Assembly: GCA_016712745.1 (NCBI GenBank)
Contig: JADJQN010000003.1
Location: 1,750,001-1,814,000, forward strand
Direction of reading: 5' to 3'
Length of the DNA stretch: 64,000 nucleotides
From: Sandaracinaceae bacterium
GTDB lineage: Bacteria; Myxococcota_A; Polyangia; Polyangiales; JADJQN01
Part shown: positions 1 through 9,419 of the stretch, piece by piece
Layout: every line of letters starts with the position of its first letter
How positions within the stretch are numbered: the stretch's first letter is position 1
Made by a program: the position numbers and the translations under genes
The notes under the pieces: model-generated
Told to the model about the DNA's origin: nothing
Database searches by the model: none
The model's input: only the letters and a program-made list of their open reading frames with translations

Positions 1-2012
<2,012 letters not shown>

Positions 2013-2158
2013 TCTCTAAGGTAAGCATTGACAGATTCGAGATCAGGGTTGGGAGTAAGAGTGTTTATGCGTGTCTTCAACGACGTGCATACCCATCTCG
2101 CCCTGACCTGATTCATTCGTTCGCTATCAGTTCAGAGCGAGAAAACACTTCCAAAACT

Positions 2159-2276
2159 TTCCGGCGGCAATGTCGGAGGGGCCATACCCGATCCCATCTC
2201 GAACTCGGAAGTCAAGCCCTCCAGAGCCCATGGTACTGCACGCGTGAGTGTGTGGGAGAGTAGGACGCCGCCGGGC
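2159..2276 (+). rRNA. rrf: 5S ribosomal RNA
   Basis: The terminal helix is visible: ccggcggc at 2161-2168 pairs perfectly with gccgccgg at 2267-2274. Between them are the conserved 5S blocks cccatctcgaactcggaag and gagagtagga. The length of about 118 nt is normal. It follows the 23S gene by about 147 nt, the usual rrn order, with no tRNA recognised in the spacer. Confidence 0.95.
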
Positions 2277-2285
2277 CTAATGTGC

Positions 2286-2325
2286 AAAACCCCATCCTGT
2301 GAAAACAGGGTGGGGTTTTCTTTTT
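2286..2325 (+). terminator. rrn operon intrinsic terminator
   Basis: A GC-rich hairpin (stem aaaacccca/tggggtttt, inner stem cctgt/acagg, loop gaaa) is followed by cttttt. It starts ten bases after the 5S 3' end and would end the ribosomal transcript. A near-identical copy lies at 2972-3011. Confidence 0.9.
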
Positions 2326-2383
2326 AAGCGCCGTCTTTTTTTCACGCCGATCGCCCGCGTCTTGCACCAATACCATCGGGTCT

Positions 2384-2860
2384 ATGAGCGAATTCTACGA
2401 AGCCAAAGTTCTTAGCTTGAGCGACAAGCAGGTGCAGGTACGACTCACTGTCGTCAGTGCGGAGGTACAGCGATTCTGGATGTCGAAGGGGTTCGGCCTT
2501 TTGCTCGTCGTCGAACCAGTTCTTACCGGGTTGCTTCCGCGGACAGGAACGATTTTCGGCGCGCTCGAACCCGATGCTGTTTCGTTCGATAATCTCTCCG
2601 CCTTGAAGAAGGCGGCGCCTCAGATCGTGAAGAGCTGCAAGCTCAAGGATTTCGCGGTGCCCTTTCCGGAGTACCAAGCTCGCCTTGCTCAATGCGCGCC
2701 GGATGAGATCGCGCGATTGCTGACAGACCCATCGCGTGTTCCAAGTGTCACGGTGGTGATCAGCCTCAAAGTCGCGGGCGCCGGCGACCATCTGCATGTT
2801 GGGCAGGCGTGGCGTTCCGGGGCGTTCGATATTGACGATCCGCGCTCCGGTGTTGCTTAG
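2384..2860 (+). CDS. hypothetical protein, 158 aa
   Basis: I do not recognise this protein. It starts MSEFYEAKVLSLSDKQ, is mixed alpha/beta in character, and has no signal peptide, membrane segment or obvious catalytic motif. An open frame also exists on the opposite strand, but codon use favours the plus strand. No clear Shine-Dalgarno sequence precedes the ATG. The gene lies between two copies of the 5S-tail/terminator sequence, so it may have arrived with, or been trapped by, a rearrangement of the rrn end. Its function is unknown. Confidence 0.55.
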   Translation: MSEFYEAKVLSLSDKQVQVRLTVVSAEVQRFWMSKGFGLLLVVEPVLTGLLPRTGTIFGALEPDAVSFDNLSALKKAAPQIVKSCKLKDFAVPFPEYQARLAQCAPDEIARLLTDPSRVPSVTVVISLKVAGAGDHLHVGQAWRSGAFDIDDPRSGVA

Positions 2861-2943
2861 GTCGCTCGCGGAAGGGGCGACCGTTCAGAAAAGAGGCACG
2901 TCGCGTGCTCGCGGTGTCGCGGTGCTCGCGTGAATGCGCAGGA

Positions 2944-3016
2944 AAGCAGGACGCCGCTGGGCCTAATGCGCAAAACCCCATCCTGTGAAAGCAGGGTGGG
3001 GTTTTCTTTCTAAGCC
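2944..3016 (+). repeat. Partial duplicate of the 5S 3' end plus rrn terminator
   Basis: This stretch repeats 2257-2328 with only a few mismatches. It holds the last part of 5S (aggacgccgctgggcc), the link to the hairpin, and the terminator hairpin at 2972-3011 ending in ttttcttt. No complete 5S precedes it, so it is a remnant. It can still act as a terminator for the 2384-2860 gene. Confidence 0.85.
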
Positions 3017-3078
3017 TTCGCGGGAGTTAAGTGGCCGACTCGTCTAGGCGCGCTAGGAAGTCGTGCTCGGGGCCCGCG

Positions 3079-3531
3079 ATGAAGAAAGCTTGGAGAAAAT
3101 TCCTGATGCTTTCGCTCGTCACGGCTGCATGCCTTACGACGTGTACCGGGGCACTGGTCTACCAAGCCACGCAGCCATTGAACCCGGGCTCACCGCCGGG
3201 TGGAGGCCTGTTCGCCGGCTCGATTATGGTGTGCTTGTTCGTCGGACTGCCGTTGCAGATCATGGGATACGTCGACGTGGTGAGATTCGCTCGTTCGATG
3301 CCGCCGCCCGAAAAACGCCTTCACCGAATAGGGCTGCTCGTTCTGGGGGCGCCGGTATTTCTCGGCGGTGTTGTCGTCGCCCTTATGGGAATCTCGTTGT
3401 CGGTTGTGGCGGCTGCGAAGCGCTCGCCCATAGGCATTCGCGTCGGCTTCATCATTGTTGCCTTCGGTGTCTCAGCGATGGGGTTCGGGACTCGAAAGGA
3501 GTCCGATCGCAGCGGCTCTGATCACCTATGA
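3079..3531 (+). CDS. small integral membrane protein, about 150 aa
   Basis: The protein starts MKKAWRKFLMLSLVTAACL and has four hydrophobic segments of membrane-spanning length, near residues 8-30, 45-65, 85-110 and 115-140. An in-frame GTG at 3031 would add 16 residues; I prefer the ATG because the hydrophobic N-terminus then follows a short basic start. The last eight codons and the stop lie inside the 183-bp direct repeat that begins at 3504, so the present C-terminus runs up against the island. No family was recognised. It faces the 3' end of the truncated lipoprotein copy next to it. Confidence 0.6.
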   Translation: MKKAWRKFLMLSLVTAACLTTCTGALVYQATQPLNPGSPPGGGLFAGSIMVCLFVGLPLQIMGYVDVVRFARSMPPPEKRLHRIGLLVLGAPVFLGGVVVALMGISLSVVAAAKRSPIGIRVGFIIVAFGVSAMGFGTRKESDRSGSDHL

Positions 3532-3686
3532 CGGACGCAATTGGTCCGGACTGATTCTCGCAGCGCGACTCAGCGGATCGTGGCTTCCCAGGCGTCGAGG
3601 CGGATGCACGCGAAGGTCATTTGTTGCTGCGTGACTTCTTCGCAGCTTGCGCGTGTGACGCCGTCCTGGACTGATCGCGTGACGCG
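3504..3686. repeat. 183-bp direct repeat, copy A
   Basis: The stretch is base-for-base identical to 7801-7983, 4297 bp away, as far as I can read. It carries the 3' end, on the minus strand, of the lipoprotein gene that is intact at 7867-8376. On the right it stops exactly where IS3 transposase sequence begins. On the left it joins the membrane protein gene at 3079-3531, so this copy probably keeps the original left neighbour. Confidence 0.93.
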
Positions 3687-4295
3687 ACGACGTGCACAGA
3701 AAACTACACGACGCGGTGTCGAAGAAGAGCCCGCAACGGATCTCGTCGATCGAAAGCTTGTGGCGTCACGTCCCGACGAGCTGTGGGTCGCTGACATCAC
3801 CTACGTTCCGACATGGGCTGGCTTTCTGTATCTTGCGGTCGTGCTCGACGCGTGGAGTCGGCGCATAGTCGGATGGTCGATGCAGACTACGCTTCACACC
3901 GAGGTCGTTCTCGATGCGCTCAACATGGCAGTGGCGCAGCGCAAGCCACGGCGCGTGATTCACCATTCGGATCATGGCTGCCAGTACACGTCGTTTGCAT
4001 TCGGCCGCCGCTGCCGCGAGGTCGGCGTGCGTCCGTCACGCGGATCCGTCGGCGACGCGTACGACAACGCGATGTGCGAAAGCTTCTTCGCAAGCCTGGA
4101 GTGCGAGCTACTCGATCGTCGACGATTTCGAACGCAGGCCAAAGCGAAGCTCGCGGCCTTTCAATACATCGAAGGCTTCTACAACTCACGTTGACGCCAC
4201 TCGGCGCTCGACTTCAAAGCTCCCATCAACTACGAACAAATGCAGATGCGCGCCGAAAGCGCTTCACCTTCCATCAAACCGGGGCGACTCCATGC
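3687..4295 (+). pseudogene. IS3-family transposase orfB fragment
   Basis: The frame encodes the rve/DDE core: WVADITYVPT with the first Asp, HHSDHGCQYTS with the second Asp, and NAMCESFFASLECE with the Glu. It lacks its N-terminal part. An in-frame TGA at 4192-4194 interrupts the C-terminal motif, which reads NSR-stop-RHSALDFKSPINYEQ; an Arg codon is expected at the stop. Both defects make the enzyme non-functional. The frame upstream of 3687 is fused to unrelated repeat DNA and is not transposase. Confidence 0.88.
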
Positions 4296-4329
4296 TCCAC
4301 ATGATCCGAAAGTCGGGGGGGGTAGGTCA
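3687..4329 (+). mobile_element. IS3-family element A, 5'-truncated, right end kept
   Basis: It holds the catalytic part of an IS3 orfB (DDE integrase). The right terminus reads ggggggggtaggtca on the plus strand, ending at 4329; its reverse complement begins TGACCTACCCCC, matching the left end of the second IS3 copy (TGACCTGCCCCC). orfA and the left end are missing, cut off at 3686/3687 where the 183-bp repeat stops. Confidence 0.85.
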
Positions 4330-4485
4330 GTTTAGCGTCGCGCTCTTGGGCGACTGCGCTCCCCCCAATTTCACGATGTTATGGAGTTGAGCGGGCGAAA
4401 AGGAGAATCAGCATGGAAAAACAGCCTCAAATTGTGTTATTAGGCCCCGCTGATACCGTTTGCCAAACATCTCTGGGGAAAATAA
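4330..4485 (+). other. Leader region between IS3-A and the EGF lipoprotein
   Basis: This 156-bp stretch has no convincing gene. A ten-codon frame (ATG at 4413, preceded by aaggag) ends before the lipoprotein start and could be a leader peptide or chance. The lipoprotein promoter should lie here or in the IS end, but I see no clear -35/-10 pair. Confidence 0.3.
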
Positions 4486-6480
4486 ATGACGAAGCTCAAA
4501 GTCTCGCTGTCCGCATTCCTAATAATTATGCTCGCTGCCTGCGGGAGCGACCCCATCATGCCGGGCACCGATGCAGGTAACCTTTCCGACGGCGCGATCG
4601 CCACGGATACGGGCGTTCGAGACGGTGGCCCGGCAATGGATGGCGGCCCGGCAGTGGATGGCGGTCCAGGTATGGATGGCAGTGGATTGGTTGACGCCGG
4701 TCCCGGCGTGGACGGCGGTCTCGCCGACGCAGGCGTGGACTCAGGGCCAACCTTGCCCGACTGCAGCGACACCCCGTGTATGAACGGTGCTGAATGCAGC
4801 AACGTCGAAGGCGGCGGCTACACGTGCACTTGCCCCGAGGGCTACAGCGGCACTGACTGCGAGGTCAACATCGATGACTGCGACCCGAACCCGTGCTTGA
4901 ACGACGGCGCATGCGCCGACGGAGTCGCTGATTTCACCTGCTCGTGCGCGACCGGCTGGAGCGGCGTCACCTGCGAAACCAACGCCGATGGCTGCGAGGA
5001 CGCTCCGTGCATGAACGGCGCGAGCTGCGAAGATGGCCTCGACACGTACACGTGCACCTGCTTGGGTGGATTTAGCGGTACGAACTGCGAAACCAATATC
5101 AACGATTGCGAATCGAACTCGTGCATGAATGGTTCGACCTGCGTCGACGGGCTTGAGACGTACACCTGCGATTGCGTCACCGGATACTCCGGTTCGCTAT
5201 GCGAGACGGATATCGATGATTGCAGCACCGCTGGCCTTTGCATGAATGGTGGCGCTTGTATCGATGGCGTCGCGAGCTACACATGCATGTGCGCGACAGG
5301 CTTCTCAGGTAGCAACTGCGAAACCAACATCGATGACTGCGCTTCGAACATGTGCATGAATGGCTCGTCTTGCGTGGACCTCGTCGCGGGATACTCCTGC
5401 AGCTGCGCCGTCGGGTACAGCGGCTCGCTCTGCGAAACCAACATCAACGATTGCAGTCCCAATCCATGCATGAACTCGGGCTCGTGCGCCGATGGCGTTG
5501 CCAGCTACGTGTGCACCTGCGCTACCGGTTTCTCGGGCGGCAACTGCGAGACCAACATCAACGATTGTTCGCCGAACCCATGCATGAACTCGGGCTCGTG
5601 CGCCGATGGCGTTGCCAGCTACGTGTGCACCTGCGCTACCGGTTTCTCGGGCGGCAACTGCGAGACCAATATCAACGATTGTTCGCCGAACCCATGCATG
5701 AACGGTGGCGCGTGCACCGACGGCGTTGCCTCGCACACCTGCGCATGCATCAACGGGTACACAGGCAGCGATTGCGAAATCCTCCCCGCCAACTGCAAGT
5801 CCATTCACACGGCTGCGCCGGCGCTCACGTCAGGCCTGTACACCATCGATCCCGATGGCACCGGCTCGATCCCGGCGTTCTCGGCCTATTGCGACATGAC
5901 GACAGCCGGAGGCGGATGGACCCTGGTGTCCAATCGTCGAGCGGGAGCGAACAGCGTCGAATCGTGTGGCACGACCTTGGCGGGCTTCTTCACCGGCGGC
6001 TGCGGCGTAGCGACTGCGATCGGGGGCACTGACTCGTACGCATTGACCGCGACACAGCGCAACGCACTCGGCTTTAGTGACATGGCCGTGATTCAATACC
6101 TTGCCGGCGTCGCAGACACGGACGATGCGTACGTCGTGCACGGTATTACTGTTGACCCGTTTCCCAACACGGATGTCTCCACGAACATTGCAGTCACAAG
6201 CGTGTGCAACATCATGGACGCGAGCTGTGACACCACCAACGTGTTCTGGAAGTACATCGGCGATTTTTGGTTCCACAGCGCGTATTGCCAGAACGGAAGC
6301 TCGTTCTCGACGTCGTACCGAGGGAACTACGGCGTATGTCACAACAACGCCGACAACAGCGGCGCAAACGGCACCCTTGCAAGCAGCTATCTTGGCAATC
6401 GTCAGGGCTACGATGAAGCGAAACTCTGGAACTACCCGGGCGTCGGCGCCGGCTACCAAGAGCGGATCTTCCTGCGCTGA
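4486..6480 (+). CDS. Secreted lipoprotein with nine EGF-like domains and a fibrinogen-like C-terminal domain
   Basis: This is a 664-aa exported protein. Residues 1-20 form a lipoprotein signal ending in LAAC, so Cys20 should be lipidated. Residues 35-88 are a flexible DGG-rich linker. Nine six-cysteine EGF-like repeats follow (about 90-437), each with the calcium-binding style start N(I)(D/N)DC and the hydroxylation-type Asp/Asn, as in Notch-type EGF modules. Residues 440-664 resemble a fibrinogen C-terminal-like domain (GGGWTLVSNR). Such proteins are expected on the outer surface and may bind proteins, glycans or other cells; the role here is inference. The gene stands alone between two decayed IS3 elements, which suggests horizontal transfer. 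Repeats 7 and 8 are nearly identical in DNA. Confidence 0.85.
   Translation: MTKLKVSLSAFLIIMLAACGSDPIMPGTDAGNLSDGAIATDTGVRDGGPAMDGGPAVDGGPGMDGSGLVDAGPGVDGGLADAGVDSGPTLPDCSDTPCMNGAECSNVEGGGYTCTCPEGYSGTDCEVNIDDCDPNPCLNDGACADGVADFTCSCATGWSGVTCETNADGCEDAPCMNGASCEDGLDTYTCTCLGGFSGTNCETNINDCESNSCMNGSTCVDGLETYTCDCVTGYSGSLCETDIDDCSTAGLCMNGGACIDGVASYTCMCATGFSGSNCETNIDDCASNMCMNGSSCVDLVAGYSCSCAVGYSGSLCETNINDCSPNPCMNSGSCADGVASYVCTCATGFSGGNCETNINDCSPNPCMNSGSCADGVASYVCTCATGFSGGNCETNINDCSPNPCMNGGACTDGVASHTCACINGYTGSDCEILPANCKSIHTAAPALTSGLYTIDPDGTGSIPAFSAYCDMTTAGGGWTLVSNRRAGANSVESCGTTLAGFFTGGCGVATAIGGTDSYALTATQRNALGFSDMAVIQYLAGVADTDDAYVVHGITVDPFPNTDVSTNIAVTSVCNIMDASCDTTNVFWKYIGDFWFHSAYCQNGSSFSTSYRGNYGVCHNNADNSGANGTLASSYLGNRQGYDEAKLWNYPGVGAGYQERIFLR
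5464..5691 (+). repeat. Two tandem 114-bp EGF units, almost identical
   Basis: The unit starting at 5464 is repeated at 5578 with a period of 114 bp (38 codons, one EGF domain) and essentially no base changes. The start of the next unit also matches before it diverges. The other EGF units in the gene differ at many synonymous sites, so this pair is a recent in-frame duplication. Confidence 0.9.
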
Positions 6481-6522
6481 TCGATCGTAAGAACCACGTC
6501 ACATCCGCAATCGGCTCCCGTG

Positions 6523-6720
6523 TTAGCGCCAAAGCGCGAATCCGGGGGCCGATTGTCTATGGTGAGCTGCCGCGCCCCGCCTTTCGACGAGCTCGAGGCG
6601 AAAATCTTCGATGACCGGGTTGGCAGCGGTCGCCCGGTCTTTGCCGTCGAACTCGATTTCAATGAGCTTGCCCACGCTCGCCGACTTCACGGCAGCGAAG
6701 CCGAGGGACACAAGGCCGTG
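6523..6720 (-). pseudogene. purS: purS remnant (FGAM synthase small subunit, 3' part)
   Basis: On the minus strand the frame reads SLGFAAVKSASVGKLIEIEF followed by ANPVIEDFRLELVE. This matches the C-terminal half of PurS, the small structural subunit of phosphoribosylformylglycinamidine synthase in purine synthesis. The N-terminal half is missing, cut exactly at the right end of the IS3 element (6719). About 11-12 residues usually present before the NPVIED block are deleted, and the tail runs on past the normal stop. It cannot encode a functional subunit. No purL or purQ is adjacent. The call rests on motif recognition only. Confidence 0.65.
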
Positions 6721-6747
6721 CTCTGCCCCGTTTCTTCGAACGACGGA

Positions 6748-7470
6748 TTACTGGAGAAGCGCGGTTTGGCGCTCGGTTGAGAACTGCTGATTGGCTTTGA
6801 ACTCCATCGGGGTTAAGCAGGCGAGTGCGCTGTGCGAGGCTCAATCACTCGTCGCGGAATCGCCCGATGAAGCTCTCGTCGTCGCCGTTCTGCCGCGGCT
6901 TGCCCGGGGCGATGAACGCGGTGTCGATGCCGTGCGCGTGCAGCCACGTGACGACATCGCGCGACACAAACTCAGGACCTTTGTCGGAACGCAAATACCT
7001 CGGCGCGCCGTCCAGGTAGTCGAGACTCTCGCGCGTGAACTCGTCGATGATGGTGAGGCACTTCAAGATTTGCCCGTTCGCGCACGCGTCGAAGACAAAG
7101 TCGTACGCTCACACTTCGTTCGGTCCGGTCGGTGCGAGGGGGCGCAGACGCGAGGTGGCCACACGCTTTCGAGGCCTTTTTCTGGGCACAGTGAGCAACG
7201 CTTTGCGCCACAGCCGATAGACGCGCTTCGGATTCATTGCCATGCCAGCGCGCGCGAGAAAGATGGCGATGAAGCGATATCCGTAGCGCGGATACTGTGC
7301 CGACAGCTCACGCATTGCCTTGAGCGGCGCGGCATCGCGCGTCGAGTCTCGACACGTACGTGAGCGATGAGCGCGACACGCTCAGCAGCGAGCACGATGT
7401 CCGGCAGGAGAGGCCACGACCGCGCGCGTACGCAACCGCCTGCCGGCGACAAGACGCGCGCACCATTTTT
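6748..7470 (-). pseudogene. IS3-family OrfB (DDE transposase), multiply disrupted
   Basis: Pieces of OrfB lie in order but in different frames. The N-terminal piece is CRRQAVAYARGRGLS. After a frameshift near 7320 comes YPRYGYRFIAIFLARAGM. A TGA near 7110 replaces the Trp expected in NEVWAYDFVFDAC. The catalytic core TIIDEFTRESL and NGDDESFIGRFRDE follows, then a deletion with frameshift, then the tail HSALACLTPMEFKANQQFST. The damage excludes function. Confidence 0.88.
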
Positions 7471-7750
7471 TTGCGGCTATCTCTTTCATCACCTCGATTT
7501 CGAGGTCGCGCTCGGCGACGAGCGTCTTGAGCCGCGAGTTTTCAAGCTCGAGCTGCTTCAATCGCTCCGCTTCGTCGACGTCCATCGCGCCGAAGCGCTT
7601 CTTCCACGCGTAGATGGTCTGCTGGCTGACGCCGCGCTTCTTCGCGACCTCCGCGACCGGACCCTTGTCCGCCTCGCGTAGGATTTTCACCATCTGCTCT
7701 TCGCTAAATCGACTCTTTCGCATCTTCGGCTCCTTCGTTCGGGAGTCCAA
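7382..7750 (-). CDS. IS3-family OrfA (helix-turn-helix subunit)
   Basis: The first roughly 95 residues are a typical IS3/IS407-type OrfA: FSEEQMVKILREAD, then the helix-turn-helix GVSQQTIYAWKKRF, then a leucine-zipper stretch ending MKEIAAKKW. OrfA normally stops soon after this point; here the frame reads on for about 27 unrelated residues, overlapping the start of orfB. It binds the IS ends and joins OrfB by frameshifting. With orfB broken it is probably a relic. Confidence 0.8.
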   Translation of the reverse strand: MDSRTKEPKMRKSRFSEEQMVKILREADKGPVAEVAKKRGVSQQTIYAWKKRFGAMDVDEAERLKQLELENSRLKTLVAERDLEIEVMKEIAAKKWCARLVAGRRLRTRAVVASPAGHRARC

Positions 7751-7800
7751 AACGCGATTCTCTCATGCTTCACGTGCTCGGAAAGCCGGGGGGCAGGTCA

Positions 7801-7983
7801 CGATCGCAGCGGCTCTGATCACCTATGACGGACGCAATTGGTCCGGACTGATTCTCGCAGCGCGACTCAGCGGATCGTGGCTTCCCAGGCGTCGAGGCGG
7901 ATGCACGCGAAGGTCATTTGTTGCTGCGTGACTTCTTCGCAGCTTGCGCGTGTGACGCCGTCCTGGACTGATCGCGTGACGCG
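7801..7983. repeat. 183-bp direct repeat, copy B
   Basis: This is identical to 3504-3686. It begins at the very first base outside the IS3-B left end and continues without a break into the rest of the lipoprotein gene, so it is the 3' end of that gene in its native frame. Confidence 0.93.
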
Positions 7984-8376
7984 GACGGTGTCGTCGCGCG
8001 GGATCAGTGTGGTGCGAACTTGCGTGACGTGGTTGAATGATCCCTCTGCGGTGCAGGTAGCGCGCTCTGCGACCCAGCTTTGAACGCCGCTGTGTTCGCC
8101 CAGAAATCGTTCCTCGGCCACCCAAGTCTCAGGCGCTTGCAAGCACGTAGCTTCATCGCATTCACCGAACGCAAACTCGTTGTCCGTCCGATGCGTGACG
8201 CGGATGAAGCGCGGCATCGGATCGCGCGACGGGCCTTCGCCGTAACAGTTGGCGTCGTTTCGAGTTGCACGCGTTACGGTGTAAACGCCGACTTGCACAT
8301 CGGGTGGCTCACTGCAGCCAGCAAGTACCGCGATGGCACAGATGAACGATGCGCAGGTCCCCAAACGTGCAAGCAT
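7867..8376 (-). CDS. putative lipoprotein, 169 aa
   Basis: I chose the ATG at 8376 because it gives a classical lipoprotein signal: a short basic start, a hydrophobic core and the lipobox LAGC, with the acylated Cys near residue 20. The frame is open further upstream, but that part is unlike a protein. The mature part holds several cysteines that could form disulfides. No family was recognised. Its 3' 117 bp, including the stop, lie inside the 183-bp repeat, and a second copy of that 3' end is stranded at 3504-3686. It is divergent from padR, 108 bp away. Confidence 0.7.
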   Translation of the reverse strand: MLARLGTCASFICAIAVLAGCSEPPDVQVGVYTVTRATRNDANCYGEGPSRDPMPRFIRVTHRTDNEFAFGECDEATCLQAPETWVAEERFLGEHSGVQSWVAERATCTAEGSFNHVTQVRTTLIPRDDTVRVTRSVQDGVTRASCEEVTQQQMTFACIRLDAWEATIR

Positions 8377-8448
8377 GAGGTGATCGTAGCGAGCGCCGGC
8401 CCAGCTCCGAAAAAATCGGCAACACATGTACCAGTTGGAGCTAGCAAC

Positions 8449-8487
8449 TTGACGCAATTCCGTGTCTATGCAAGATACCTTGCAATG
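8449..8487 (+). promoter_or_regulatory. Promoter with overlapping PadR-type operator
   Basis: A -35 box TTGACG (8449-8454) is separated by 17 bp from a -10-like AAGATA (8472-8477). A perfect inverted repeat TGCAAG-ATAC-CTTGCA (8469-8484) covers the -10 box and ends one base before the padR ATG. This layout fits autorepression by PadR. Transcription would start at or near the ATG, so the mRNA may be leaderless, or translation may begin at the in-frame GTG at 8497. Confidence 0.55.
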
Positions 8488-8835
8488 CATGGTGATGTGA
8501 AAGCGGAAGCGCTCGCTTGGCGATCCCAACTTCGAAAGGGAACGCTGGAATTGGCGGTACTTTTGCTACTTCGACGGGATCGGCGGTACGGGTTGGAGAT
8601 CGTCGAAGTGCTCAACGAGGAGGGCTTGGGCATCAGCGAGGGGAGCATTTATCCGCTGCTGGCCCGACTTAAATCCGAGAAGAAGGTATCGACGGAGTGG
8701 GTCGAAGCCGACATCGGTCACGCCCGCAAATACTACGAGCTCACTGAGCATGGACGGCAAACCTGCACTGCTTTGCTTCAAGCCTGGCGCGATTATACGG
8801 GGGCGTTCGATCGCCTCTCGGAAAGGAAATCATGA
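8485..8835 (+). CDS. PadR-family transcriptional regulator
   Basis: This 116-aa protein has the PadR winged helix-turn-helix: LRKGTLELAVLLLL, RYGLEIVEVLNEEG, ISEGSIYPLLARL and the wing residues ARKYYELTEHGR. The C-terminal helix for dimerisation is short, as in the small PadR group. The ATG at 8485 overlaps the operator; GTG at 8497 is an alternative start. The stop overlaps the next start (ATGA), so the two are translationally coupled. PadR proteins of this type are commonly paired with HAAS-domain membrane proteins and usually repress their own operon. Confidence 0.88.
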   Translation: MHGDVKAEALAWRSQLRKGTLELAVLLLLRRDRRYGLEIVEVLNEEGLGISEGSIYPLLARLKSEKKVSTEWVEADIGHARKYYELTEHGRQTCTALLQAWRDYTGAFDRLSERKS

Positions 8836-9419
8836 GCACCGAGACACTTCCATCAGAGGCAGAGACGTTCCTTCGGCAACTTCGAGCGGGGCTTGCTTCG
8901 CTTCCACGGGCGGACCGCGATGACATCATTGCTGAAGTGCGTTCGCATCTGTACGAGCGGCACGCCGCGGGTAAAACGCCGCTGCTCGAGGGGTTTGAAA
9001 ATGCGCAGAGCTACGCCTCGCGTTTTGCCGCTGAGACCGCGTTGCGTGGAGCGCTGGCACGCGGCACATCGGTGGACTTGGGCAAGGCACTTTTAACCGG
9101 GGCAACTACAGGCATATCGATGCTTCTGGTCGTTGTCCCACTGGCTGTCGCGTACATGATCGCGGTCGCGCTCGTGTTGGCTGGTGCGCTCAAGCCAATC
9201 ATGCCCACGCGTGTCGGACTCTTCGTCGATATGCAGGACAATTTCGTAGCGCTGGGCGCGTATGGCGGAGACATGCACTTGTTGCGCGAGTTGCTGGGAT
9301 TCTGGGCCATGCCGCTCTTCGTTCTCAGTGGAATCGTGCTGCTATGGATCTGCAACCGTGCTCTTCGACTTGCTGCCAATCGCAAGCTGCTCTCCGTGCG
9401 GTGCGGAGCCGTGGCTTGA
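8832..9419 (+). CDS. HAAS/DUF1700-like membrane protein
   Basis: This 195-aa protein has an N-terminal HAAS-type helical domain (residues 10-70; FLRQLRAGLASLPRADRDDI then EVRSHLYERHAAGK). Hydrophobic segments follow near 85-115 and 160-182. HAAS domains are found next to PadR regulators and are thought to link signals to membrane partners. Its start overlaps the padR stop by four bases, so the proteins are made together. No enzymatic motif was seen. Confidence 0.8.
   Translation: MSTETLPSEAETFLRQLRAGLASLPRADRDDIIAEVRSHLYERHAAGKTPLLEGFENAQSYASRFAAETALRGALARGTSVDLGKALLTGATTGISMLLVVVPLAVAYMIAVALVLAGALKPIMPTRVGLFVDMQDNFVALGAYGGDMHLLRELLGFWAMPLFVLSGIVLLWICNRALRLAANRKLLSVRCGAVA

Larger units (their letters stand above)
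6719..7800 (-). mobile_element. IS3-family element B, both ends present, internally degraded
   Basis: The left end at 7800 reads TGACCTGCCCCCCGGCTTTC on the minus strand; the right end at 6719 reads TGCTCTGCCCCGTTTCTTCG on the plus strand, an imperfect inverted repeat. Between them are orfA and a broken orfB. At 1.08 kb the element is shorter than a normal IS3 member because orfB carries an internal deletion. The left end directly abuts copy B of the 183-bp repeat; the right end cuts the purS remnant. Confidence 0.85.

Noticed and set aside
2013..2158. Possible tRNA in the 23S-5S spacer
   Set aside because: No cloverleaf, TpsiC arm or CCA-type end could be found.
2342..2797. Minus-strand frame of 151 codons opposite the 158-aa gene
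   Set aside because: Codon pattern and composition favour the plus-strand gene; the product is rich in Arg/His/Glu runs typical of antisense frames.
3541..3686. N-terminal part of the 217-codon frame that runs into the IS3 transposase
   Set aside because: These codons lie in the 183-bp repeat, where the minus-strand lipoprotein is the real gene; the fusion is an accident of the junction.
5464..5700. Regular repeats that could be taken for a CRISPR array
   Set aside because: The units are contiguous, in frame and coding (EGF domains), with no spacers.
5305..5808. Long antisense frames with repeated Ala/Val-rich peptides
   Set aside because: They are the reverse of the EGF repeats, and their periodicity comes from the sense gene.
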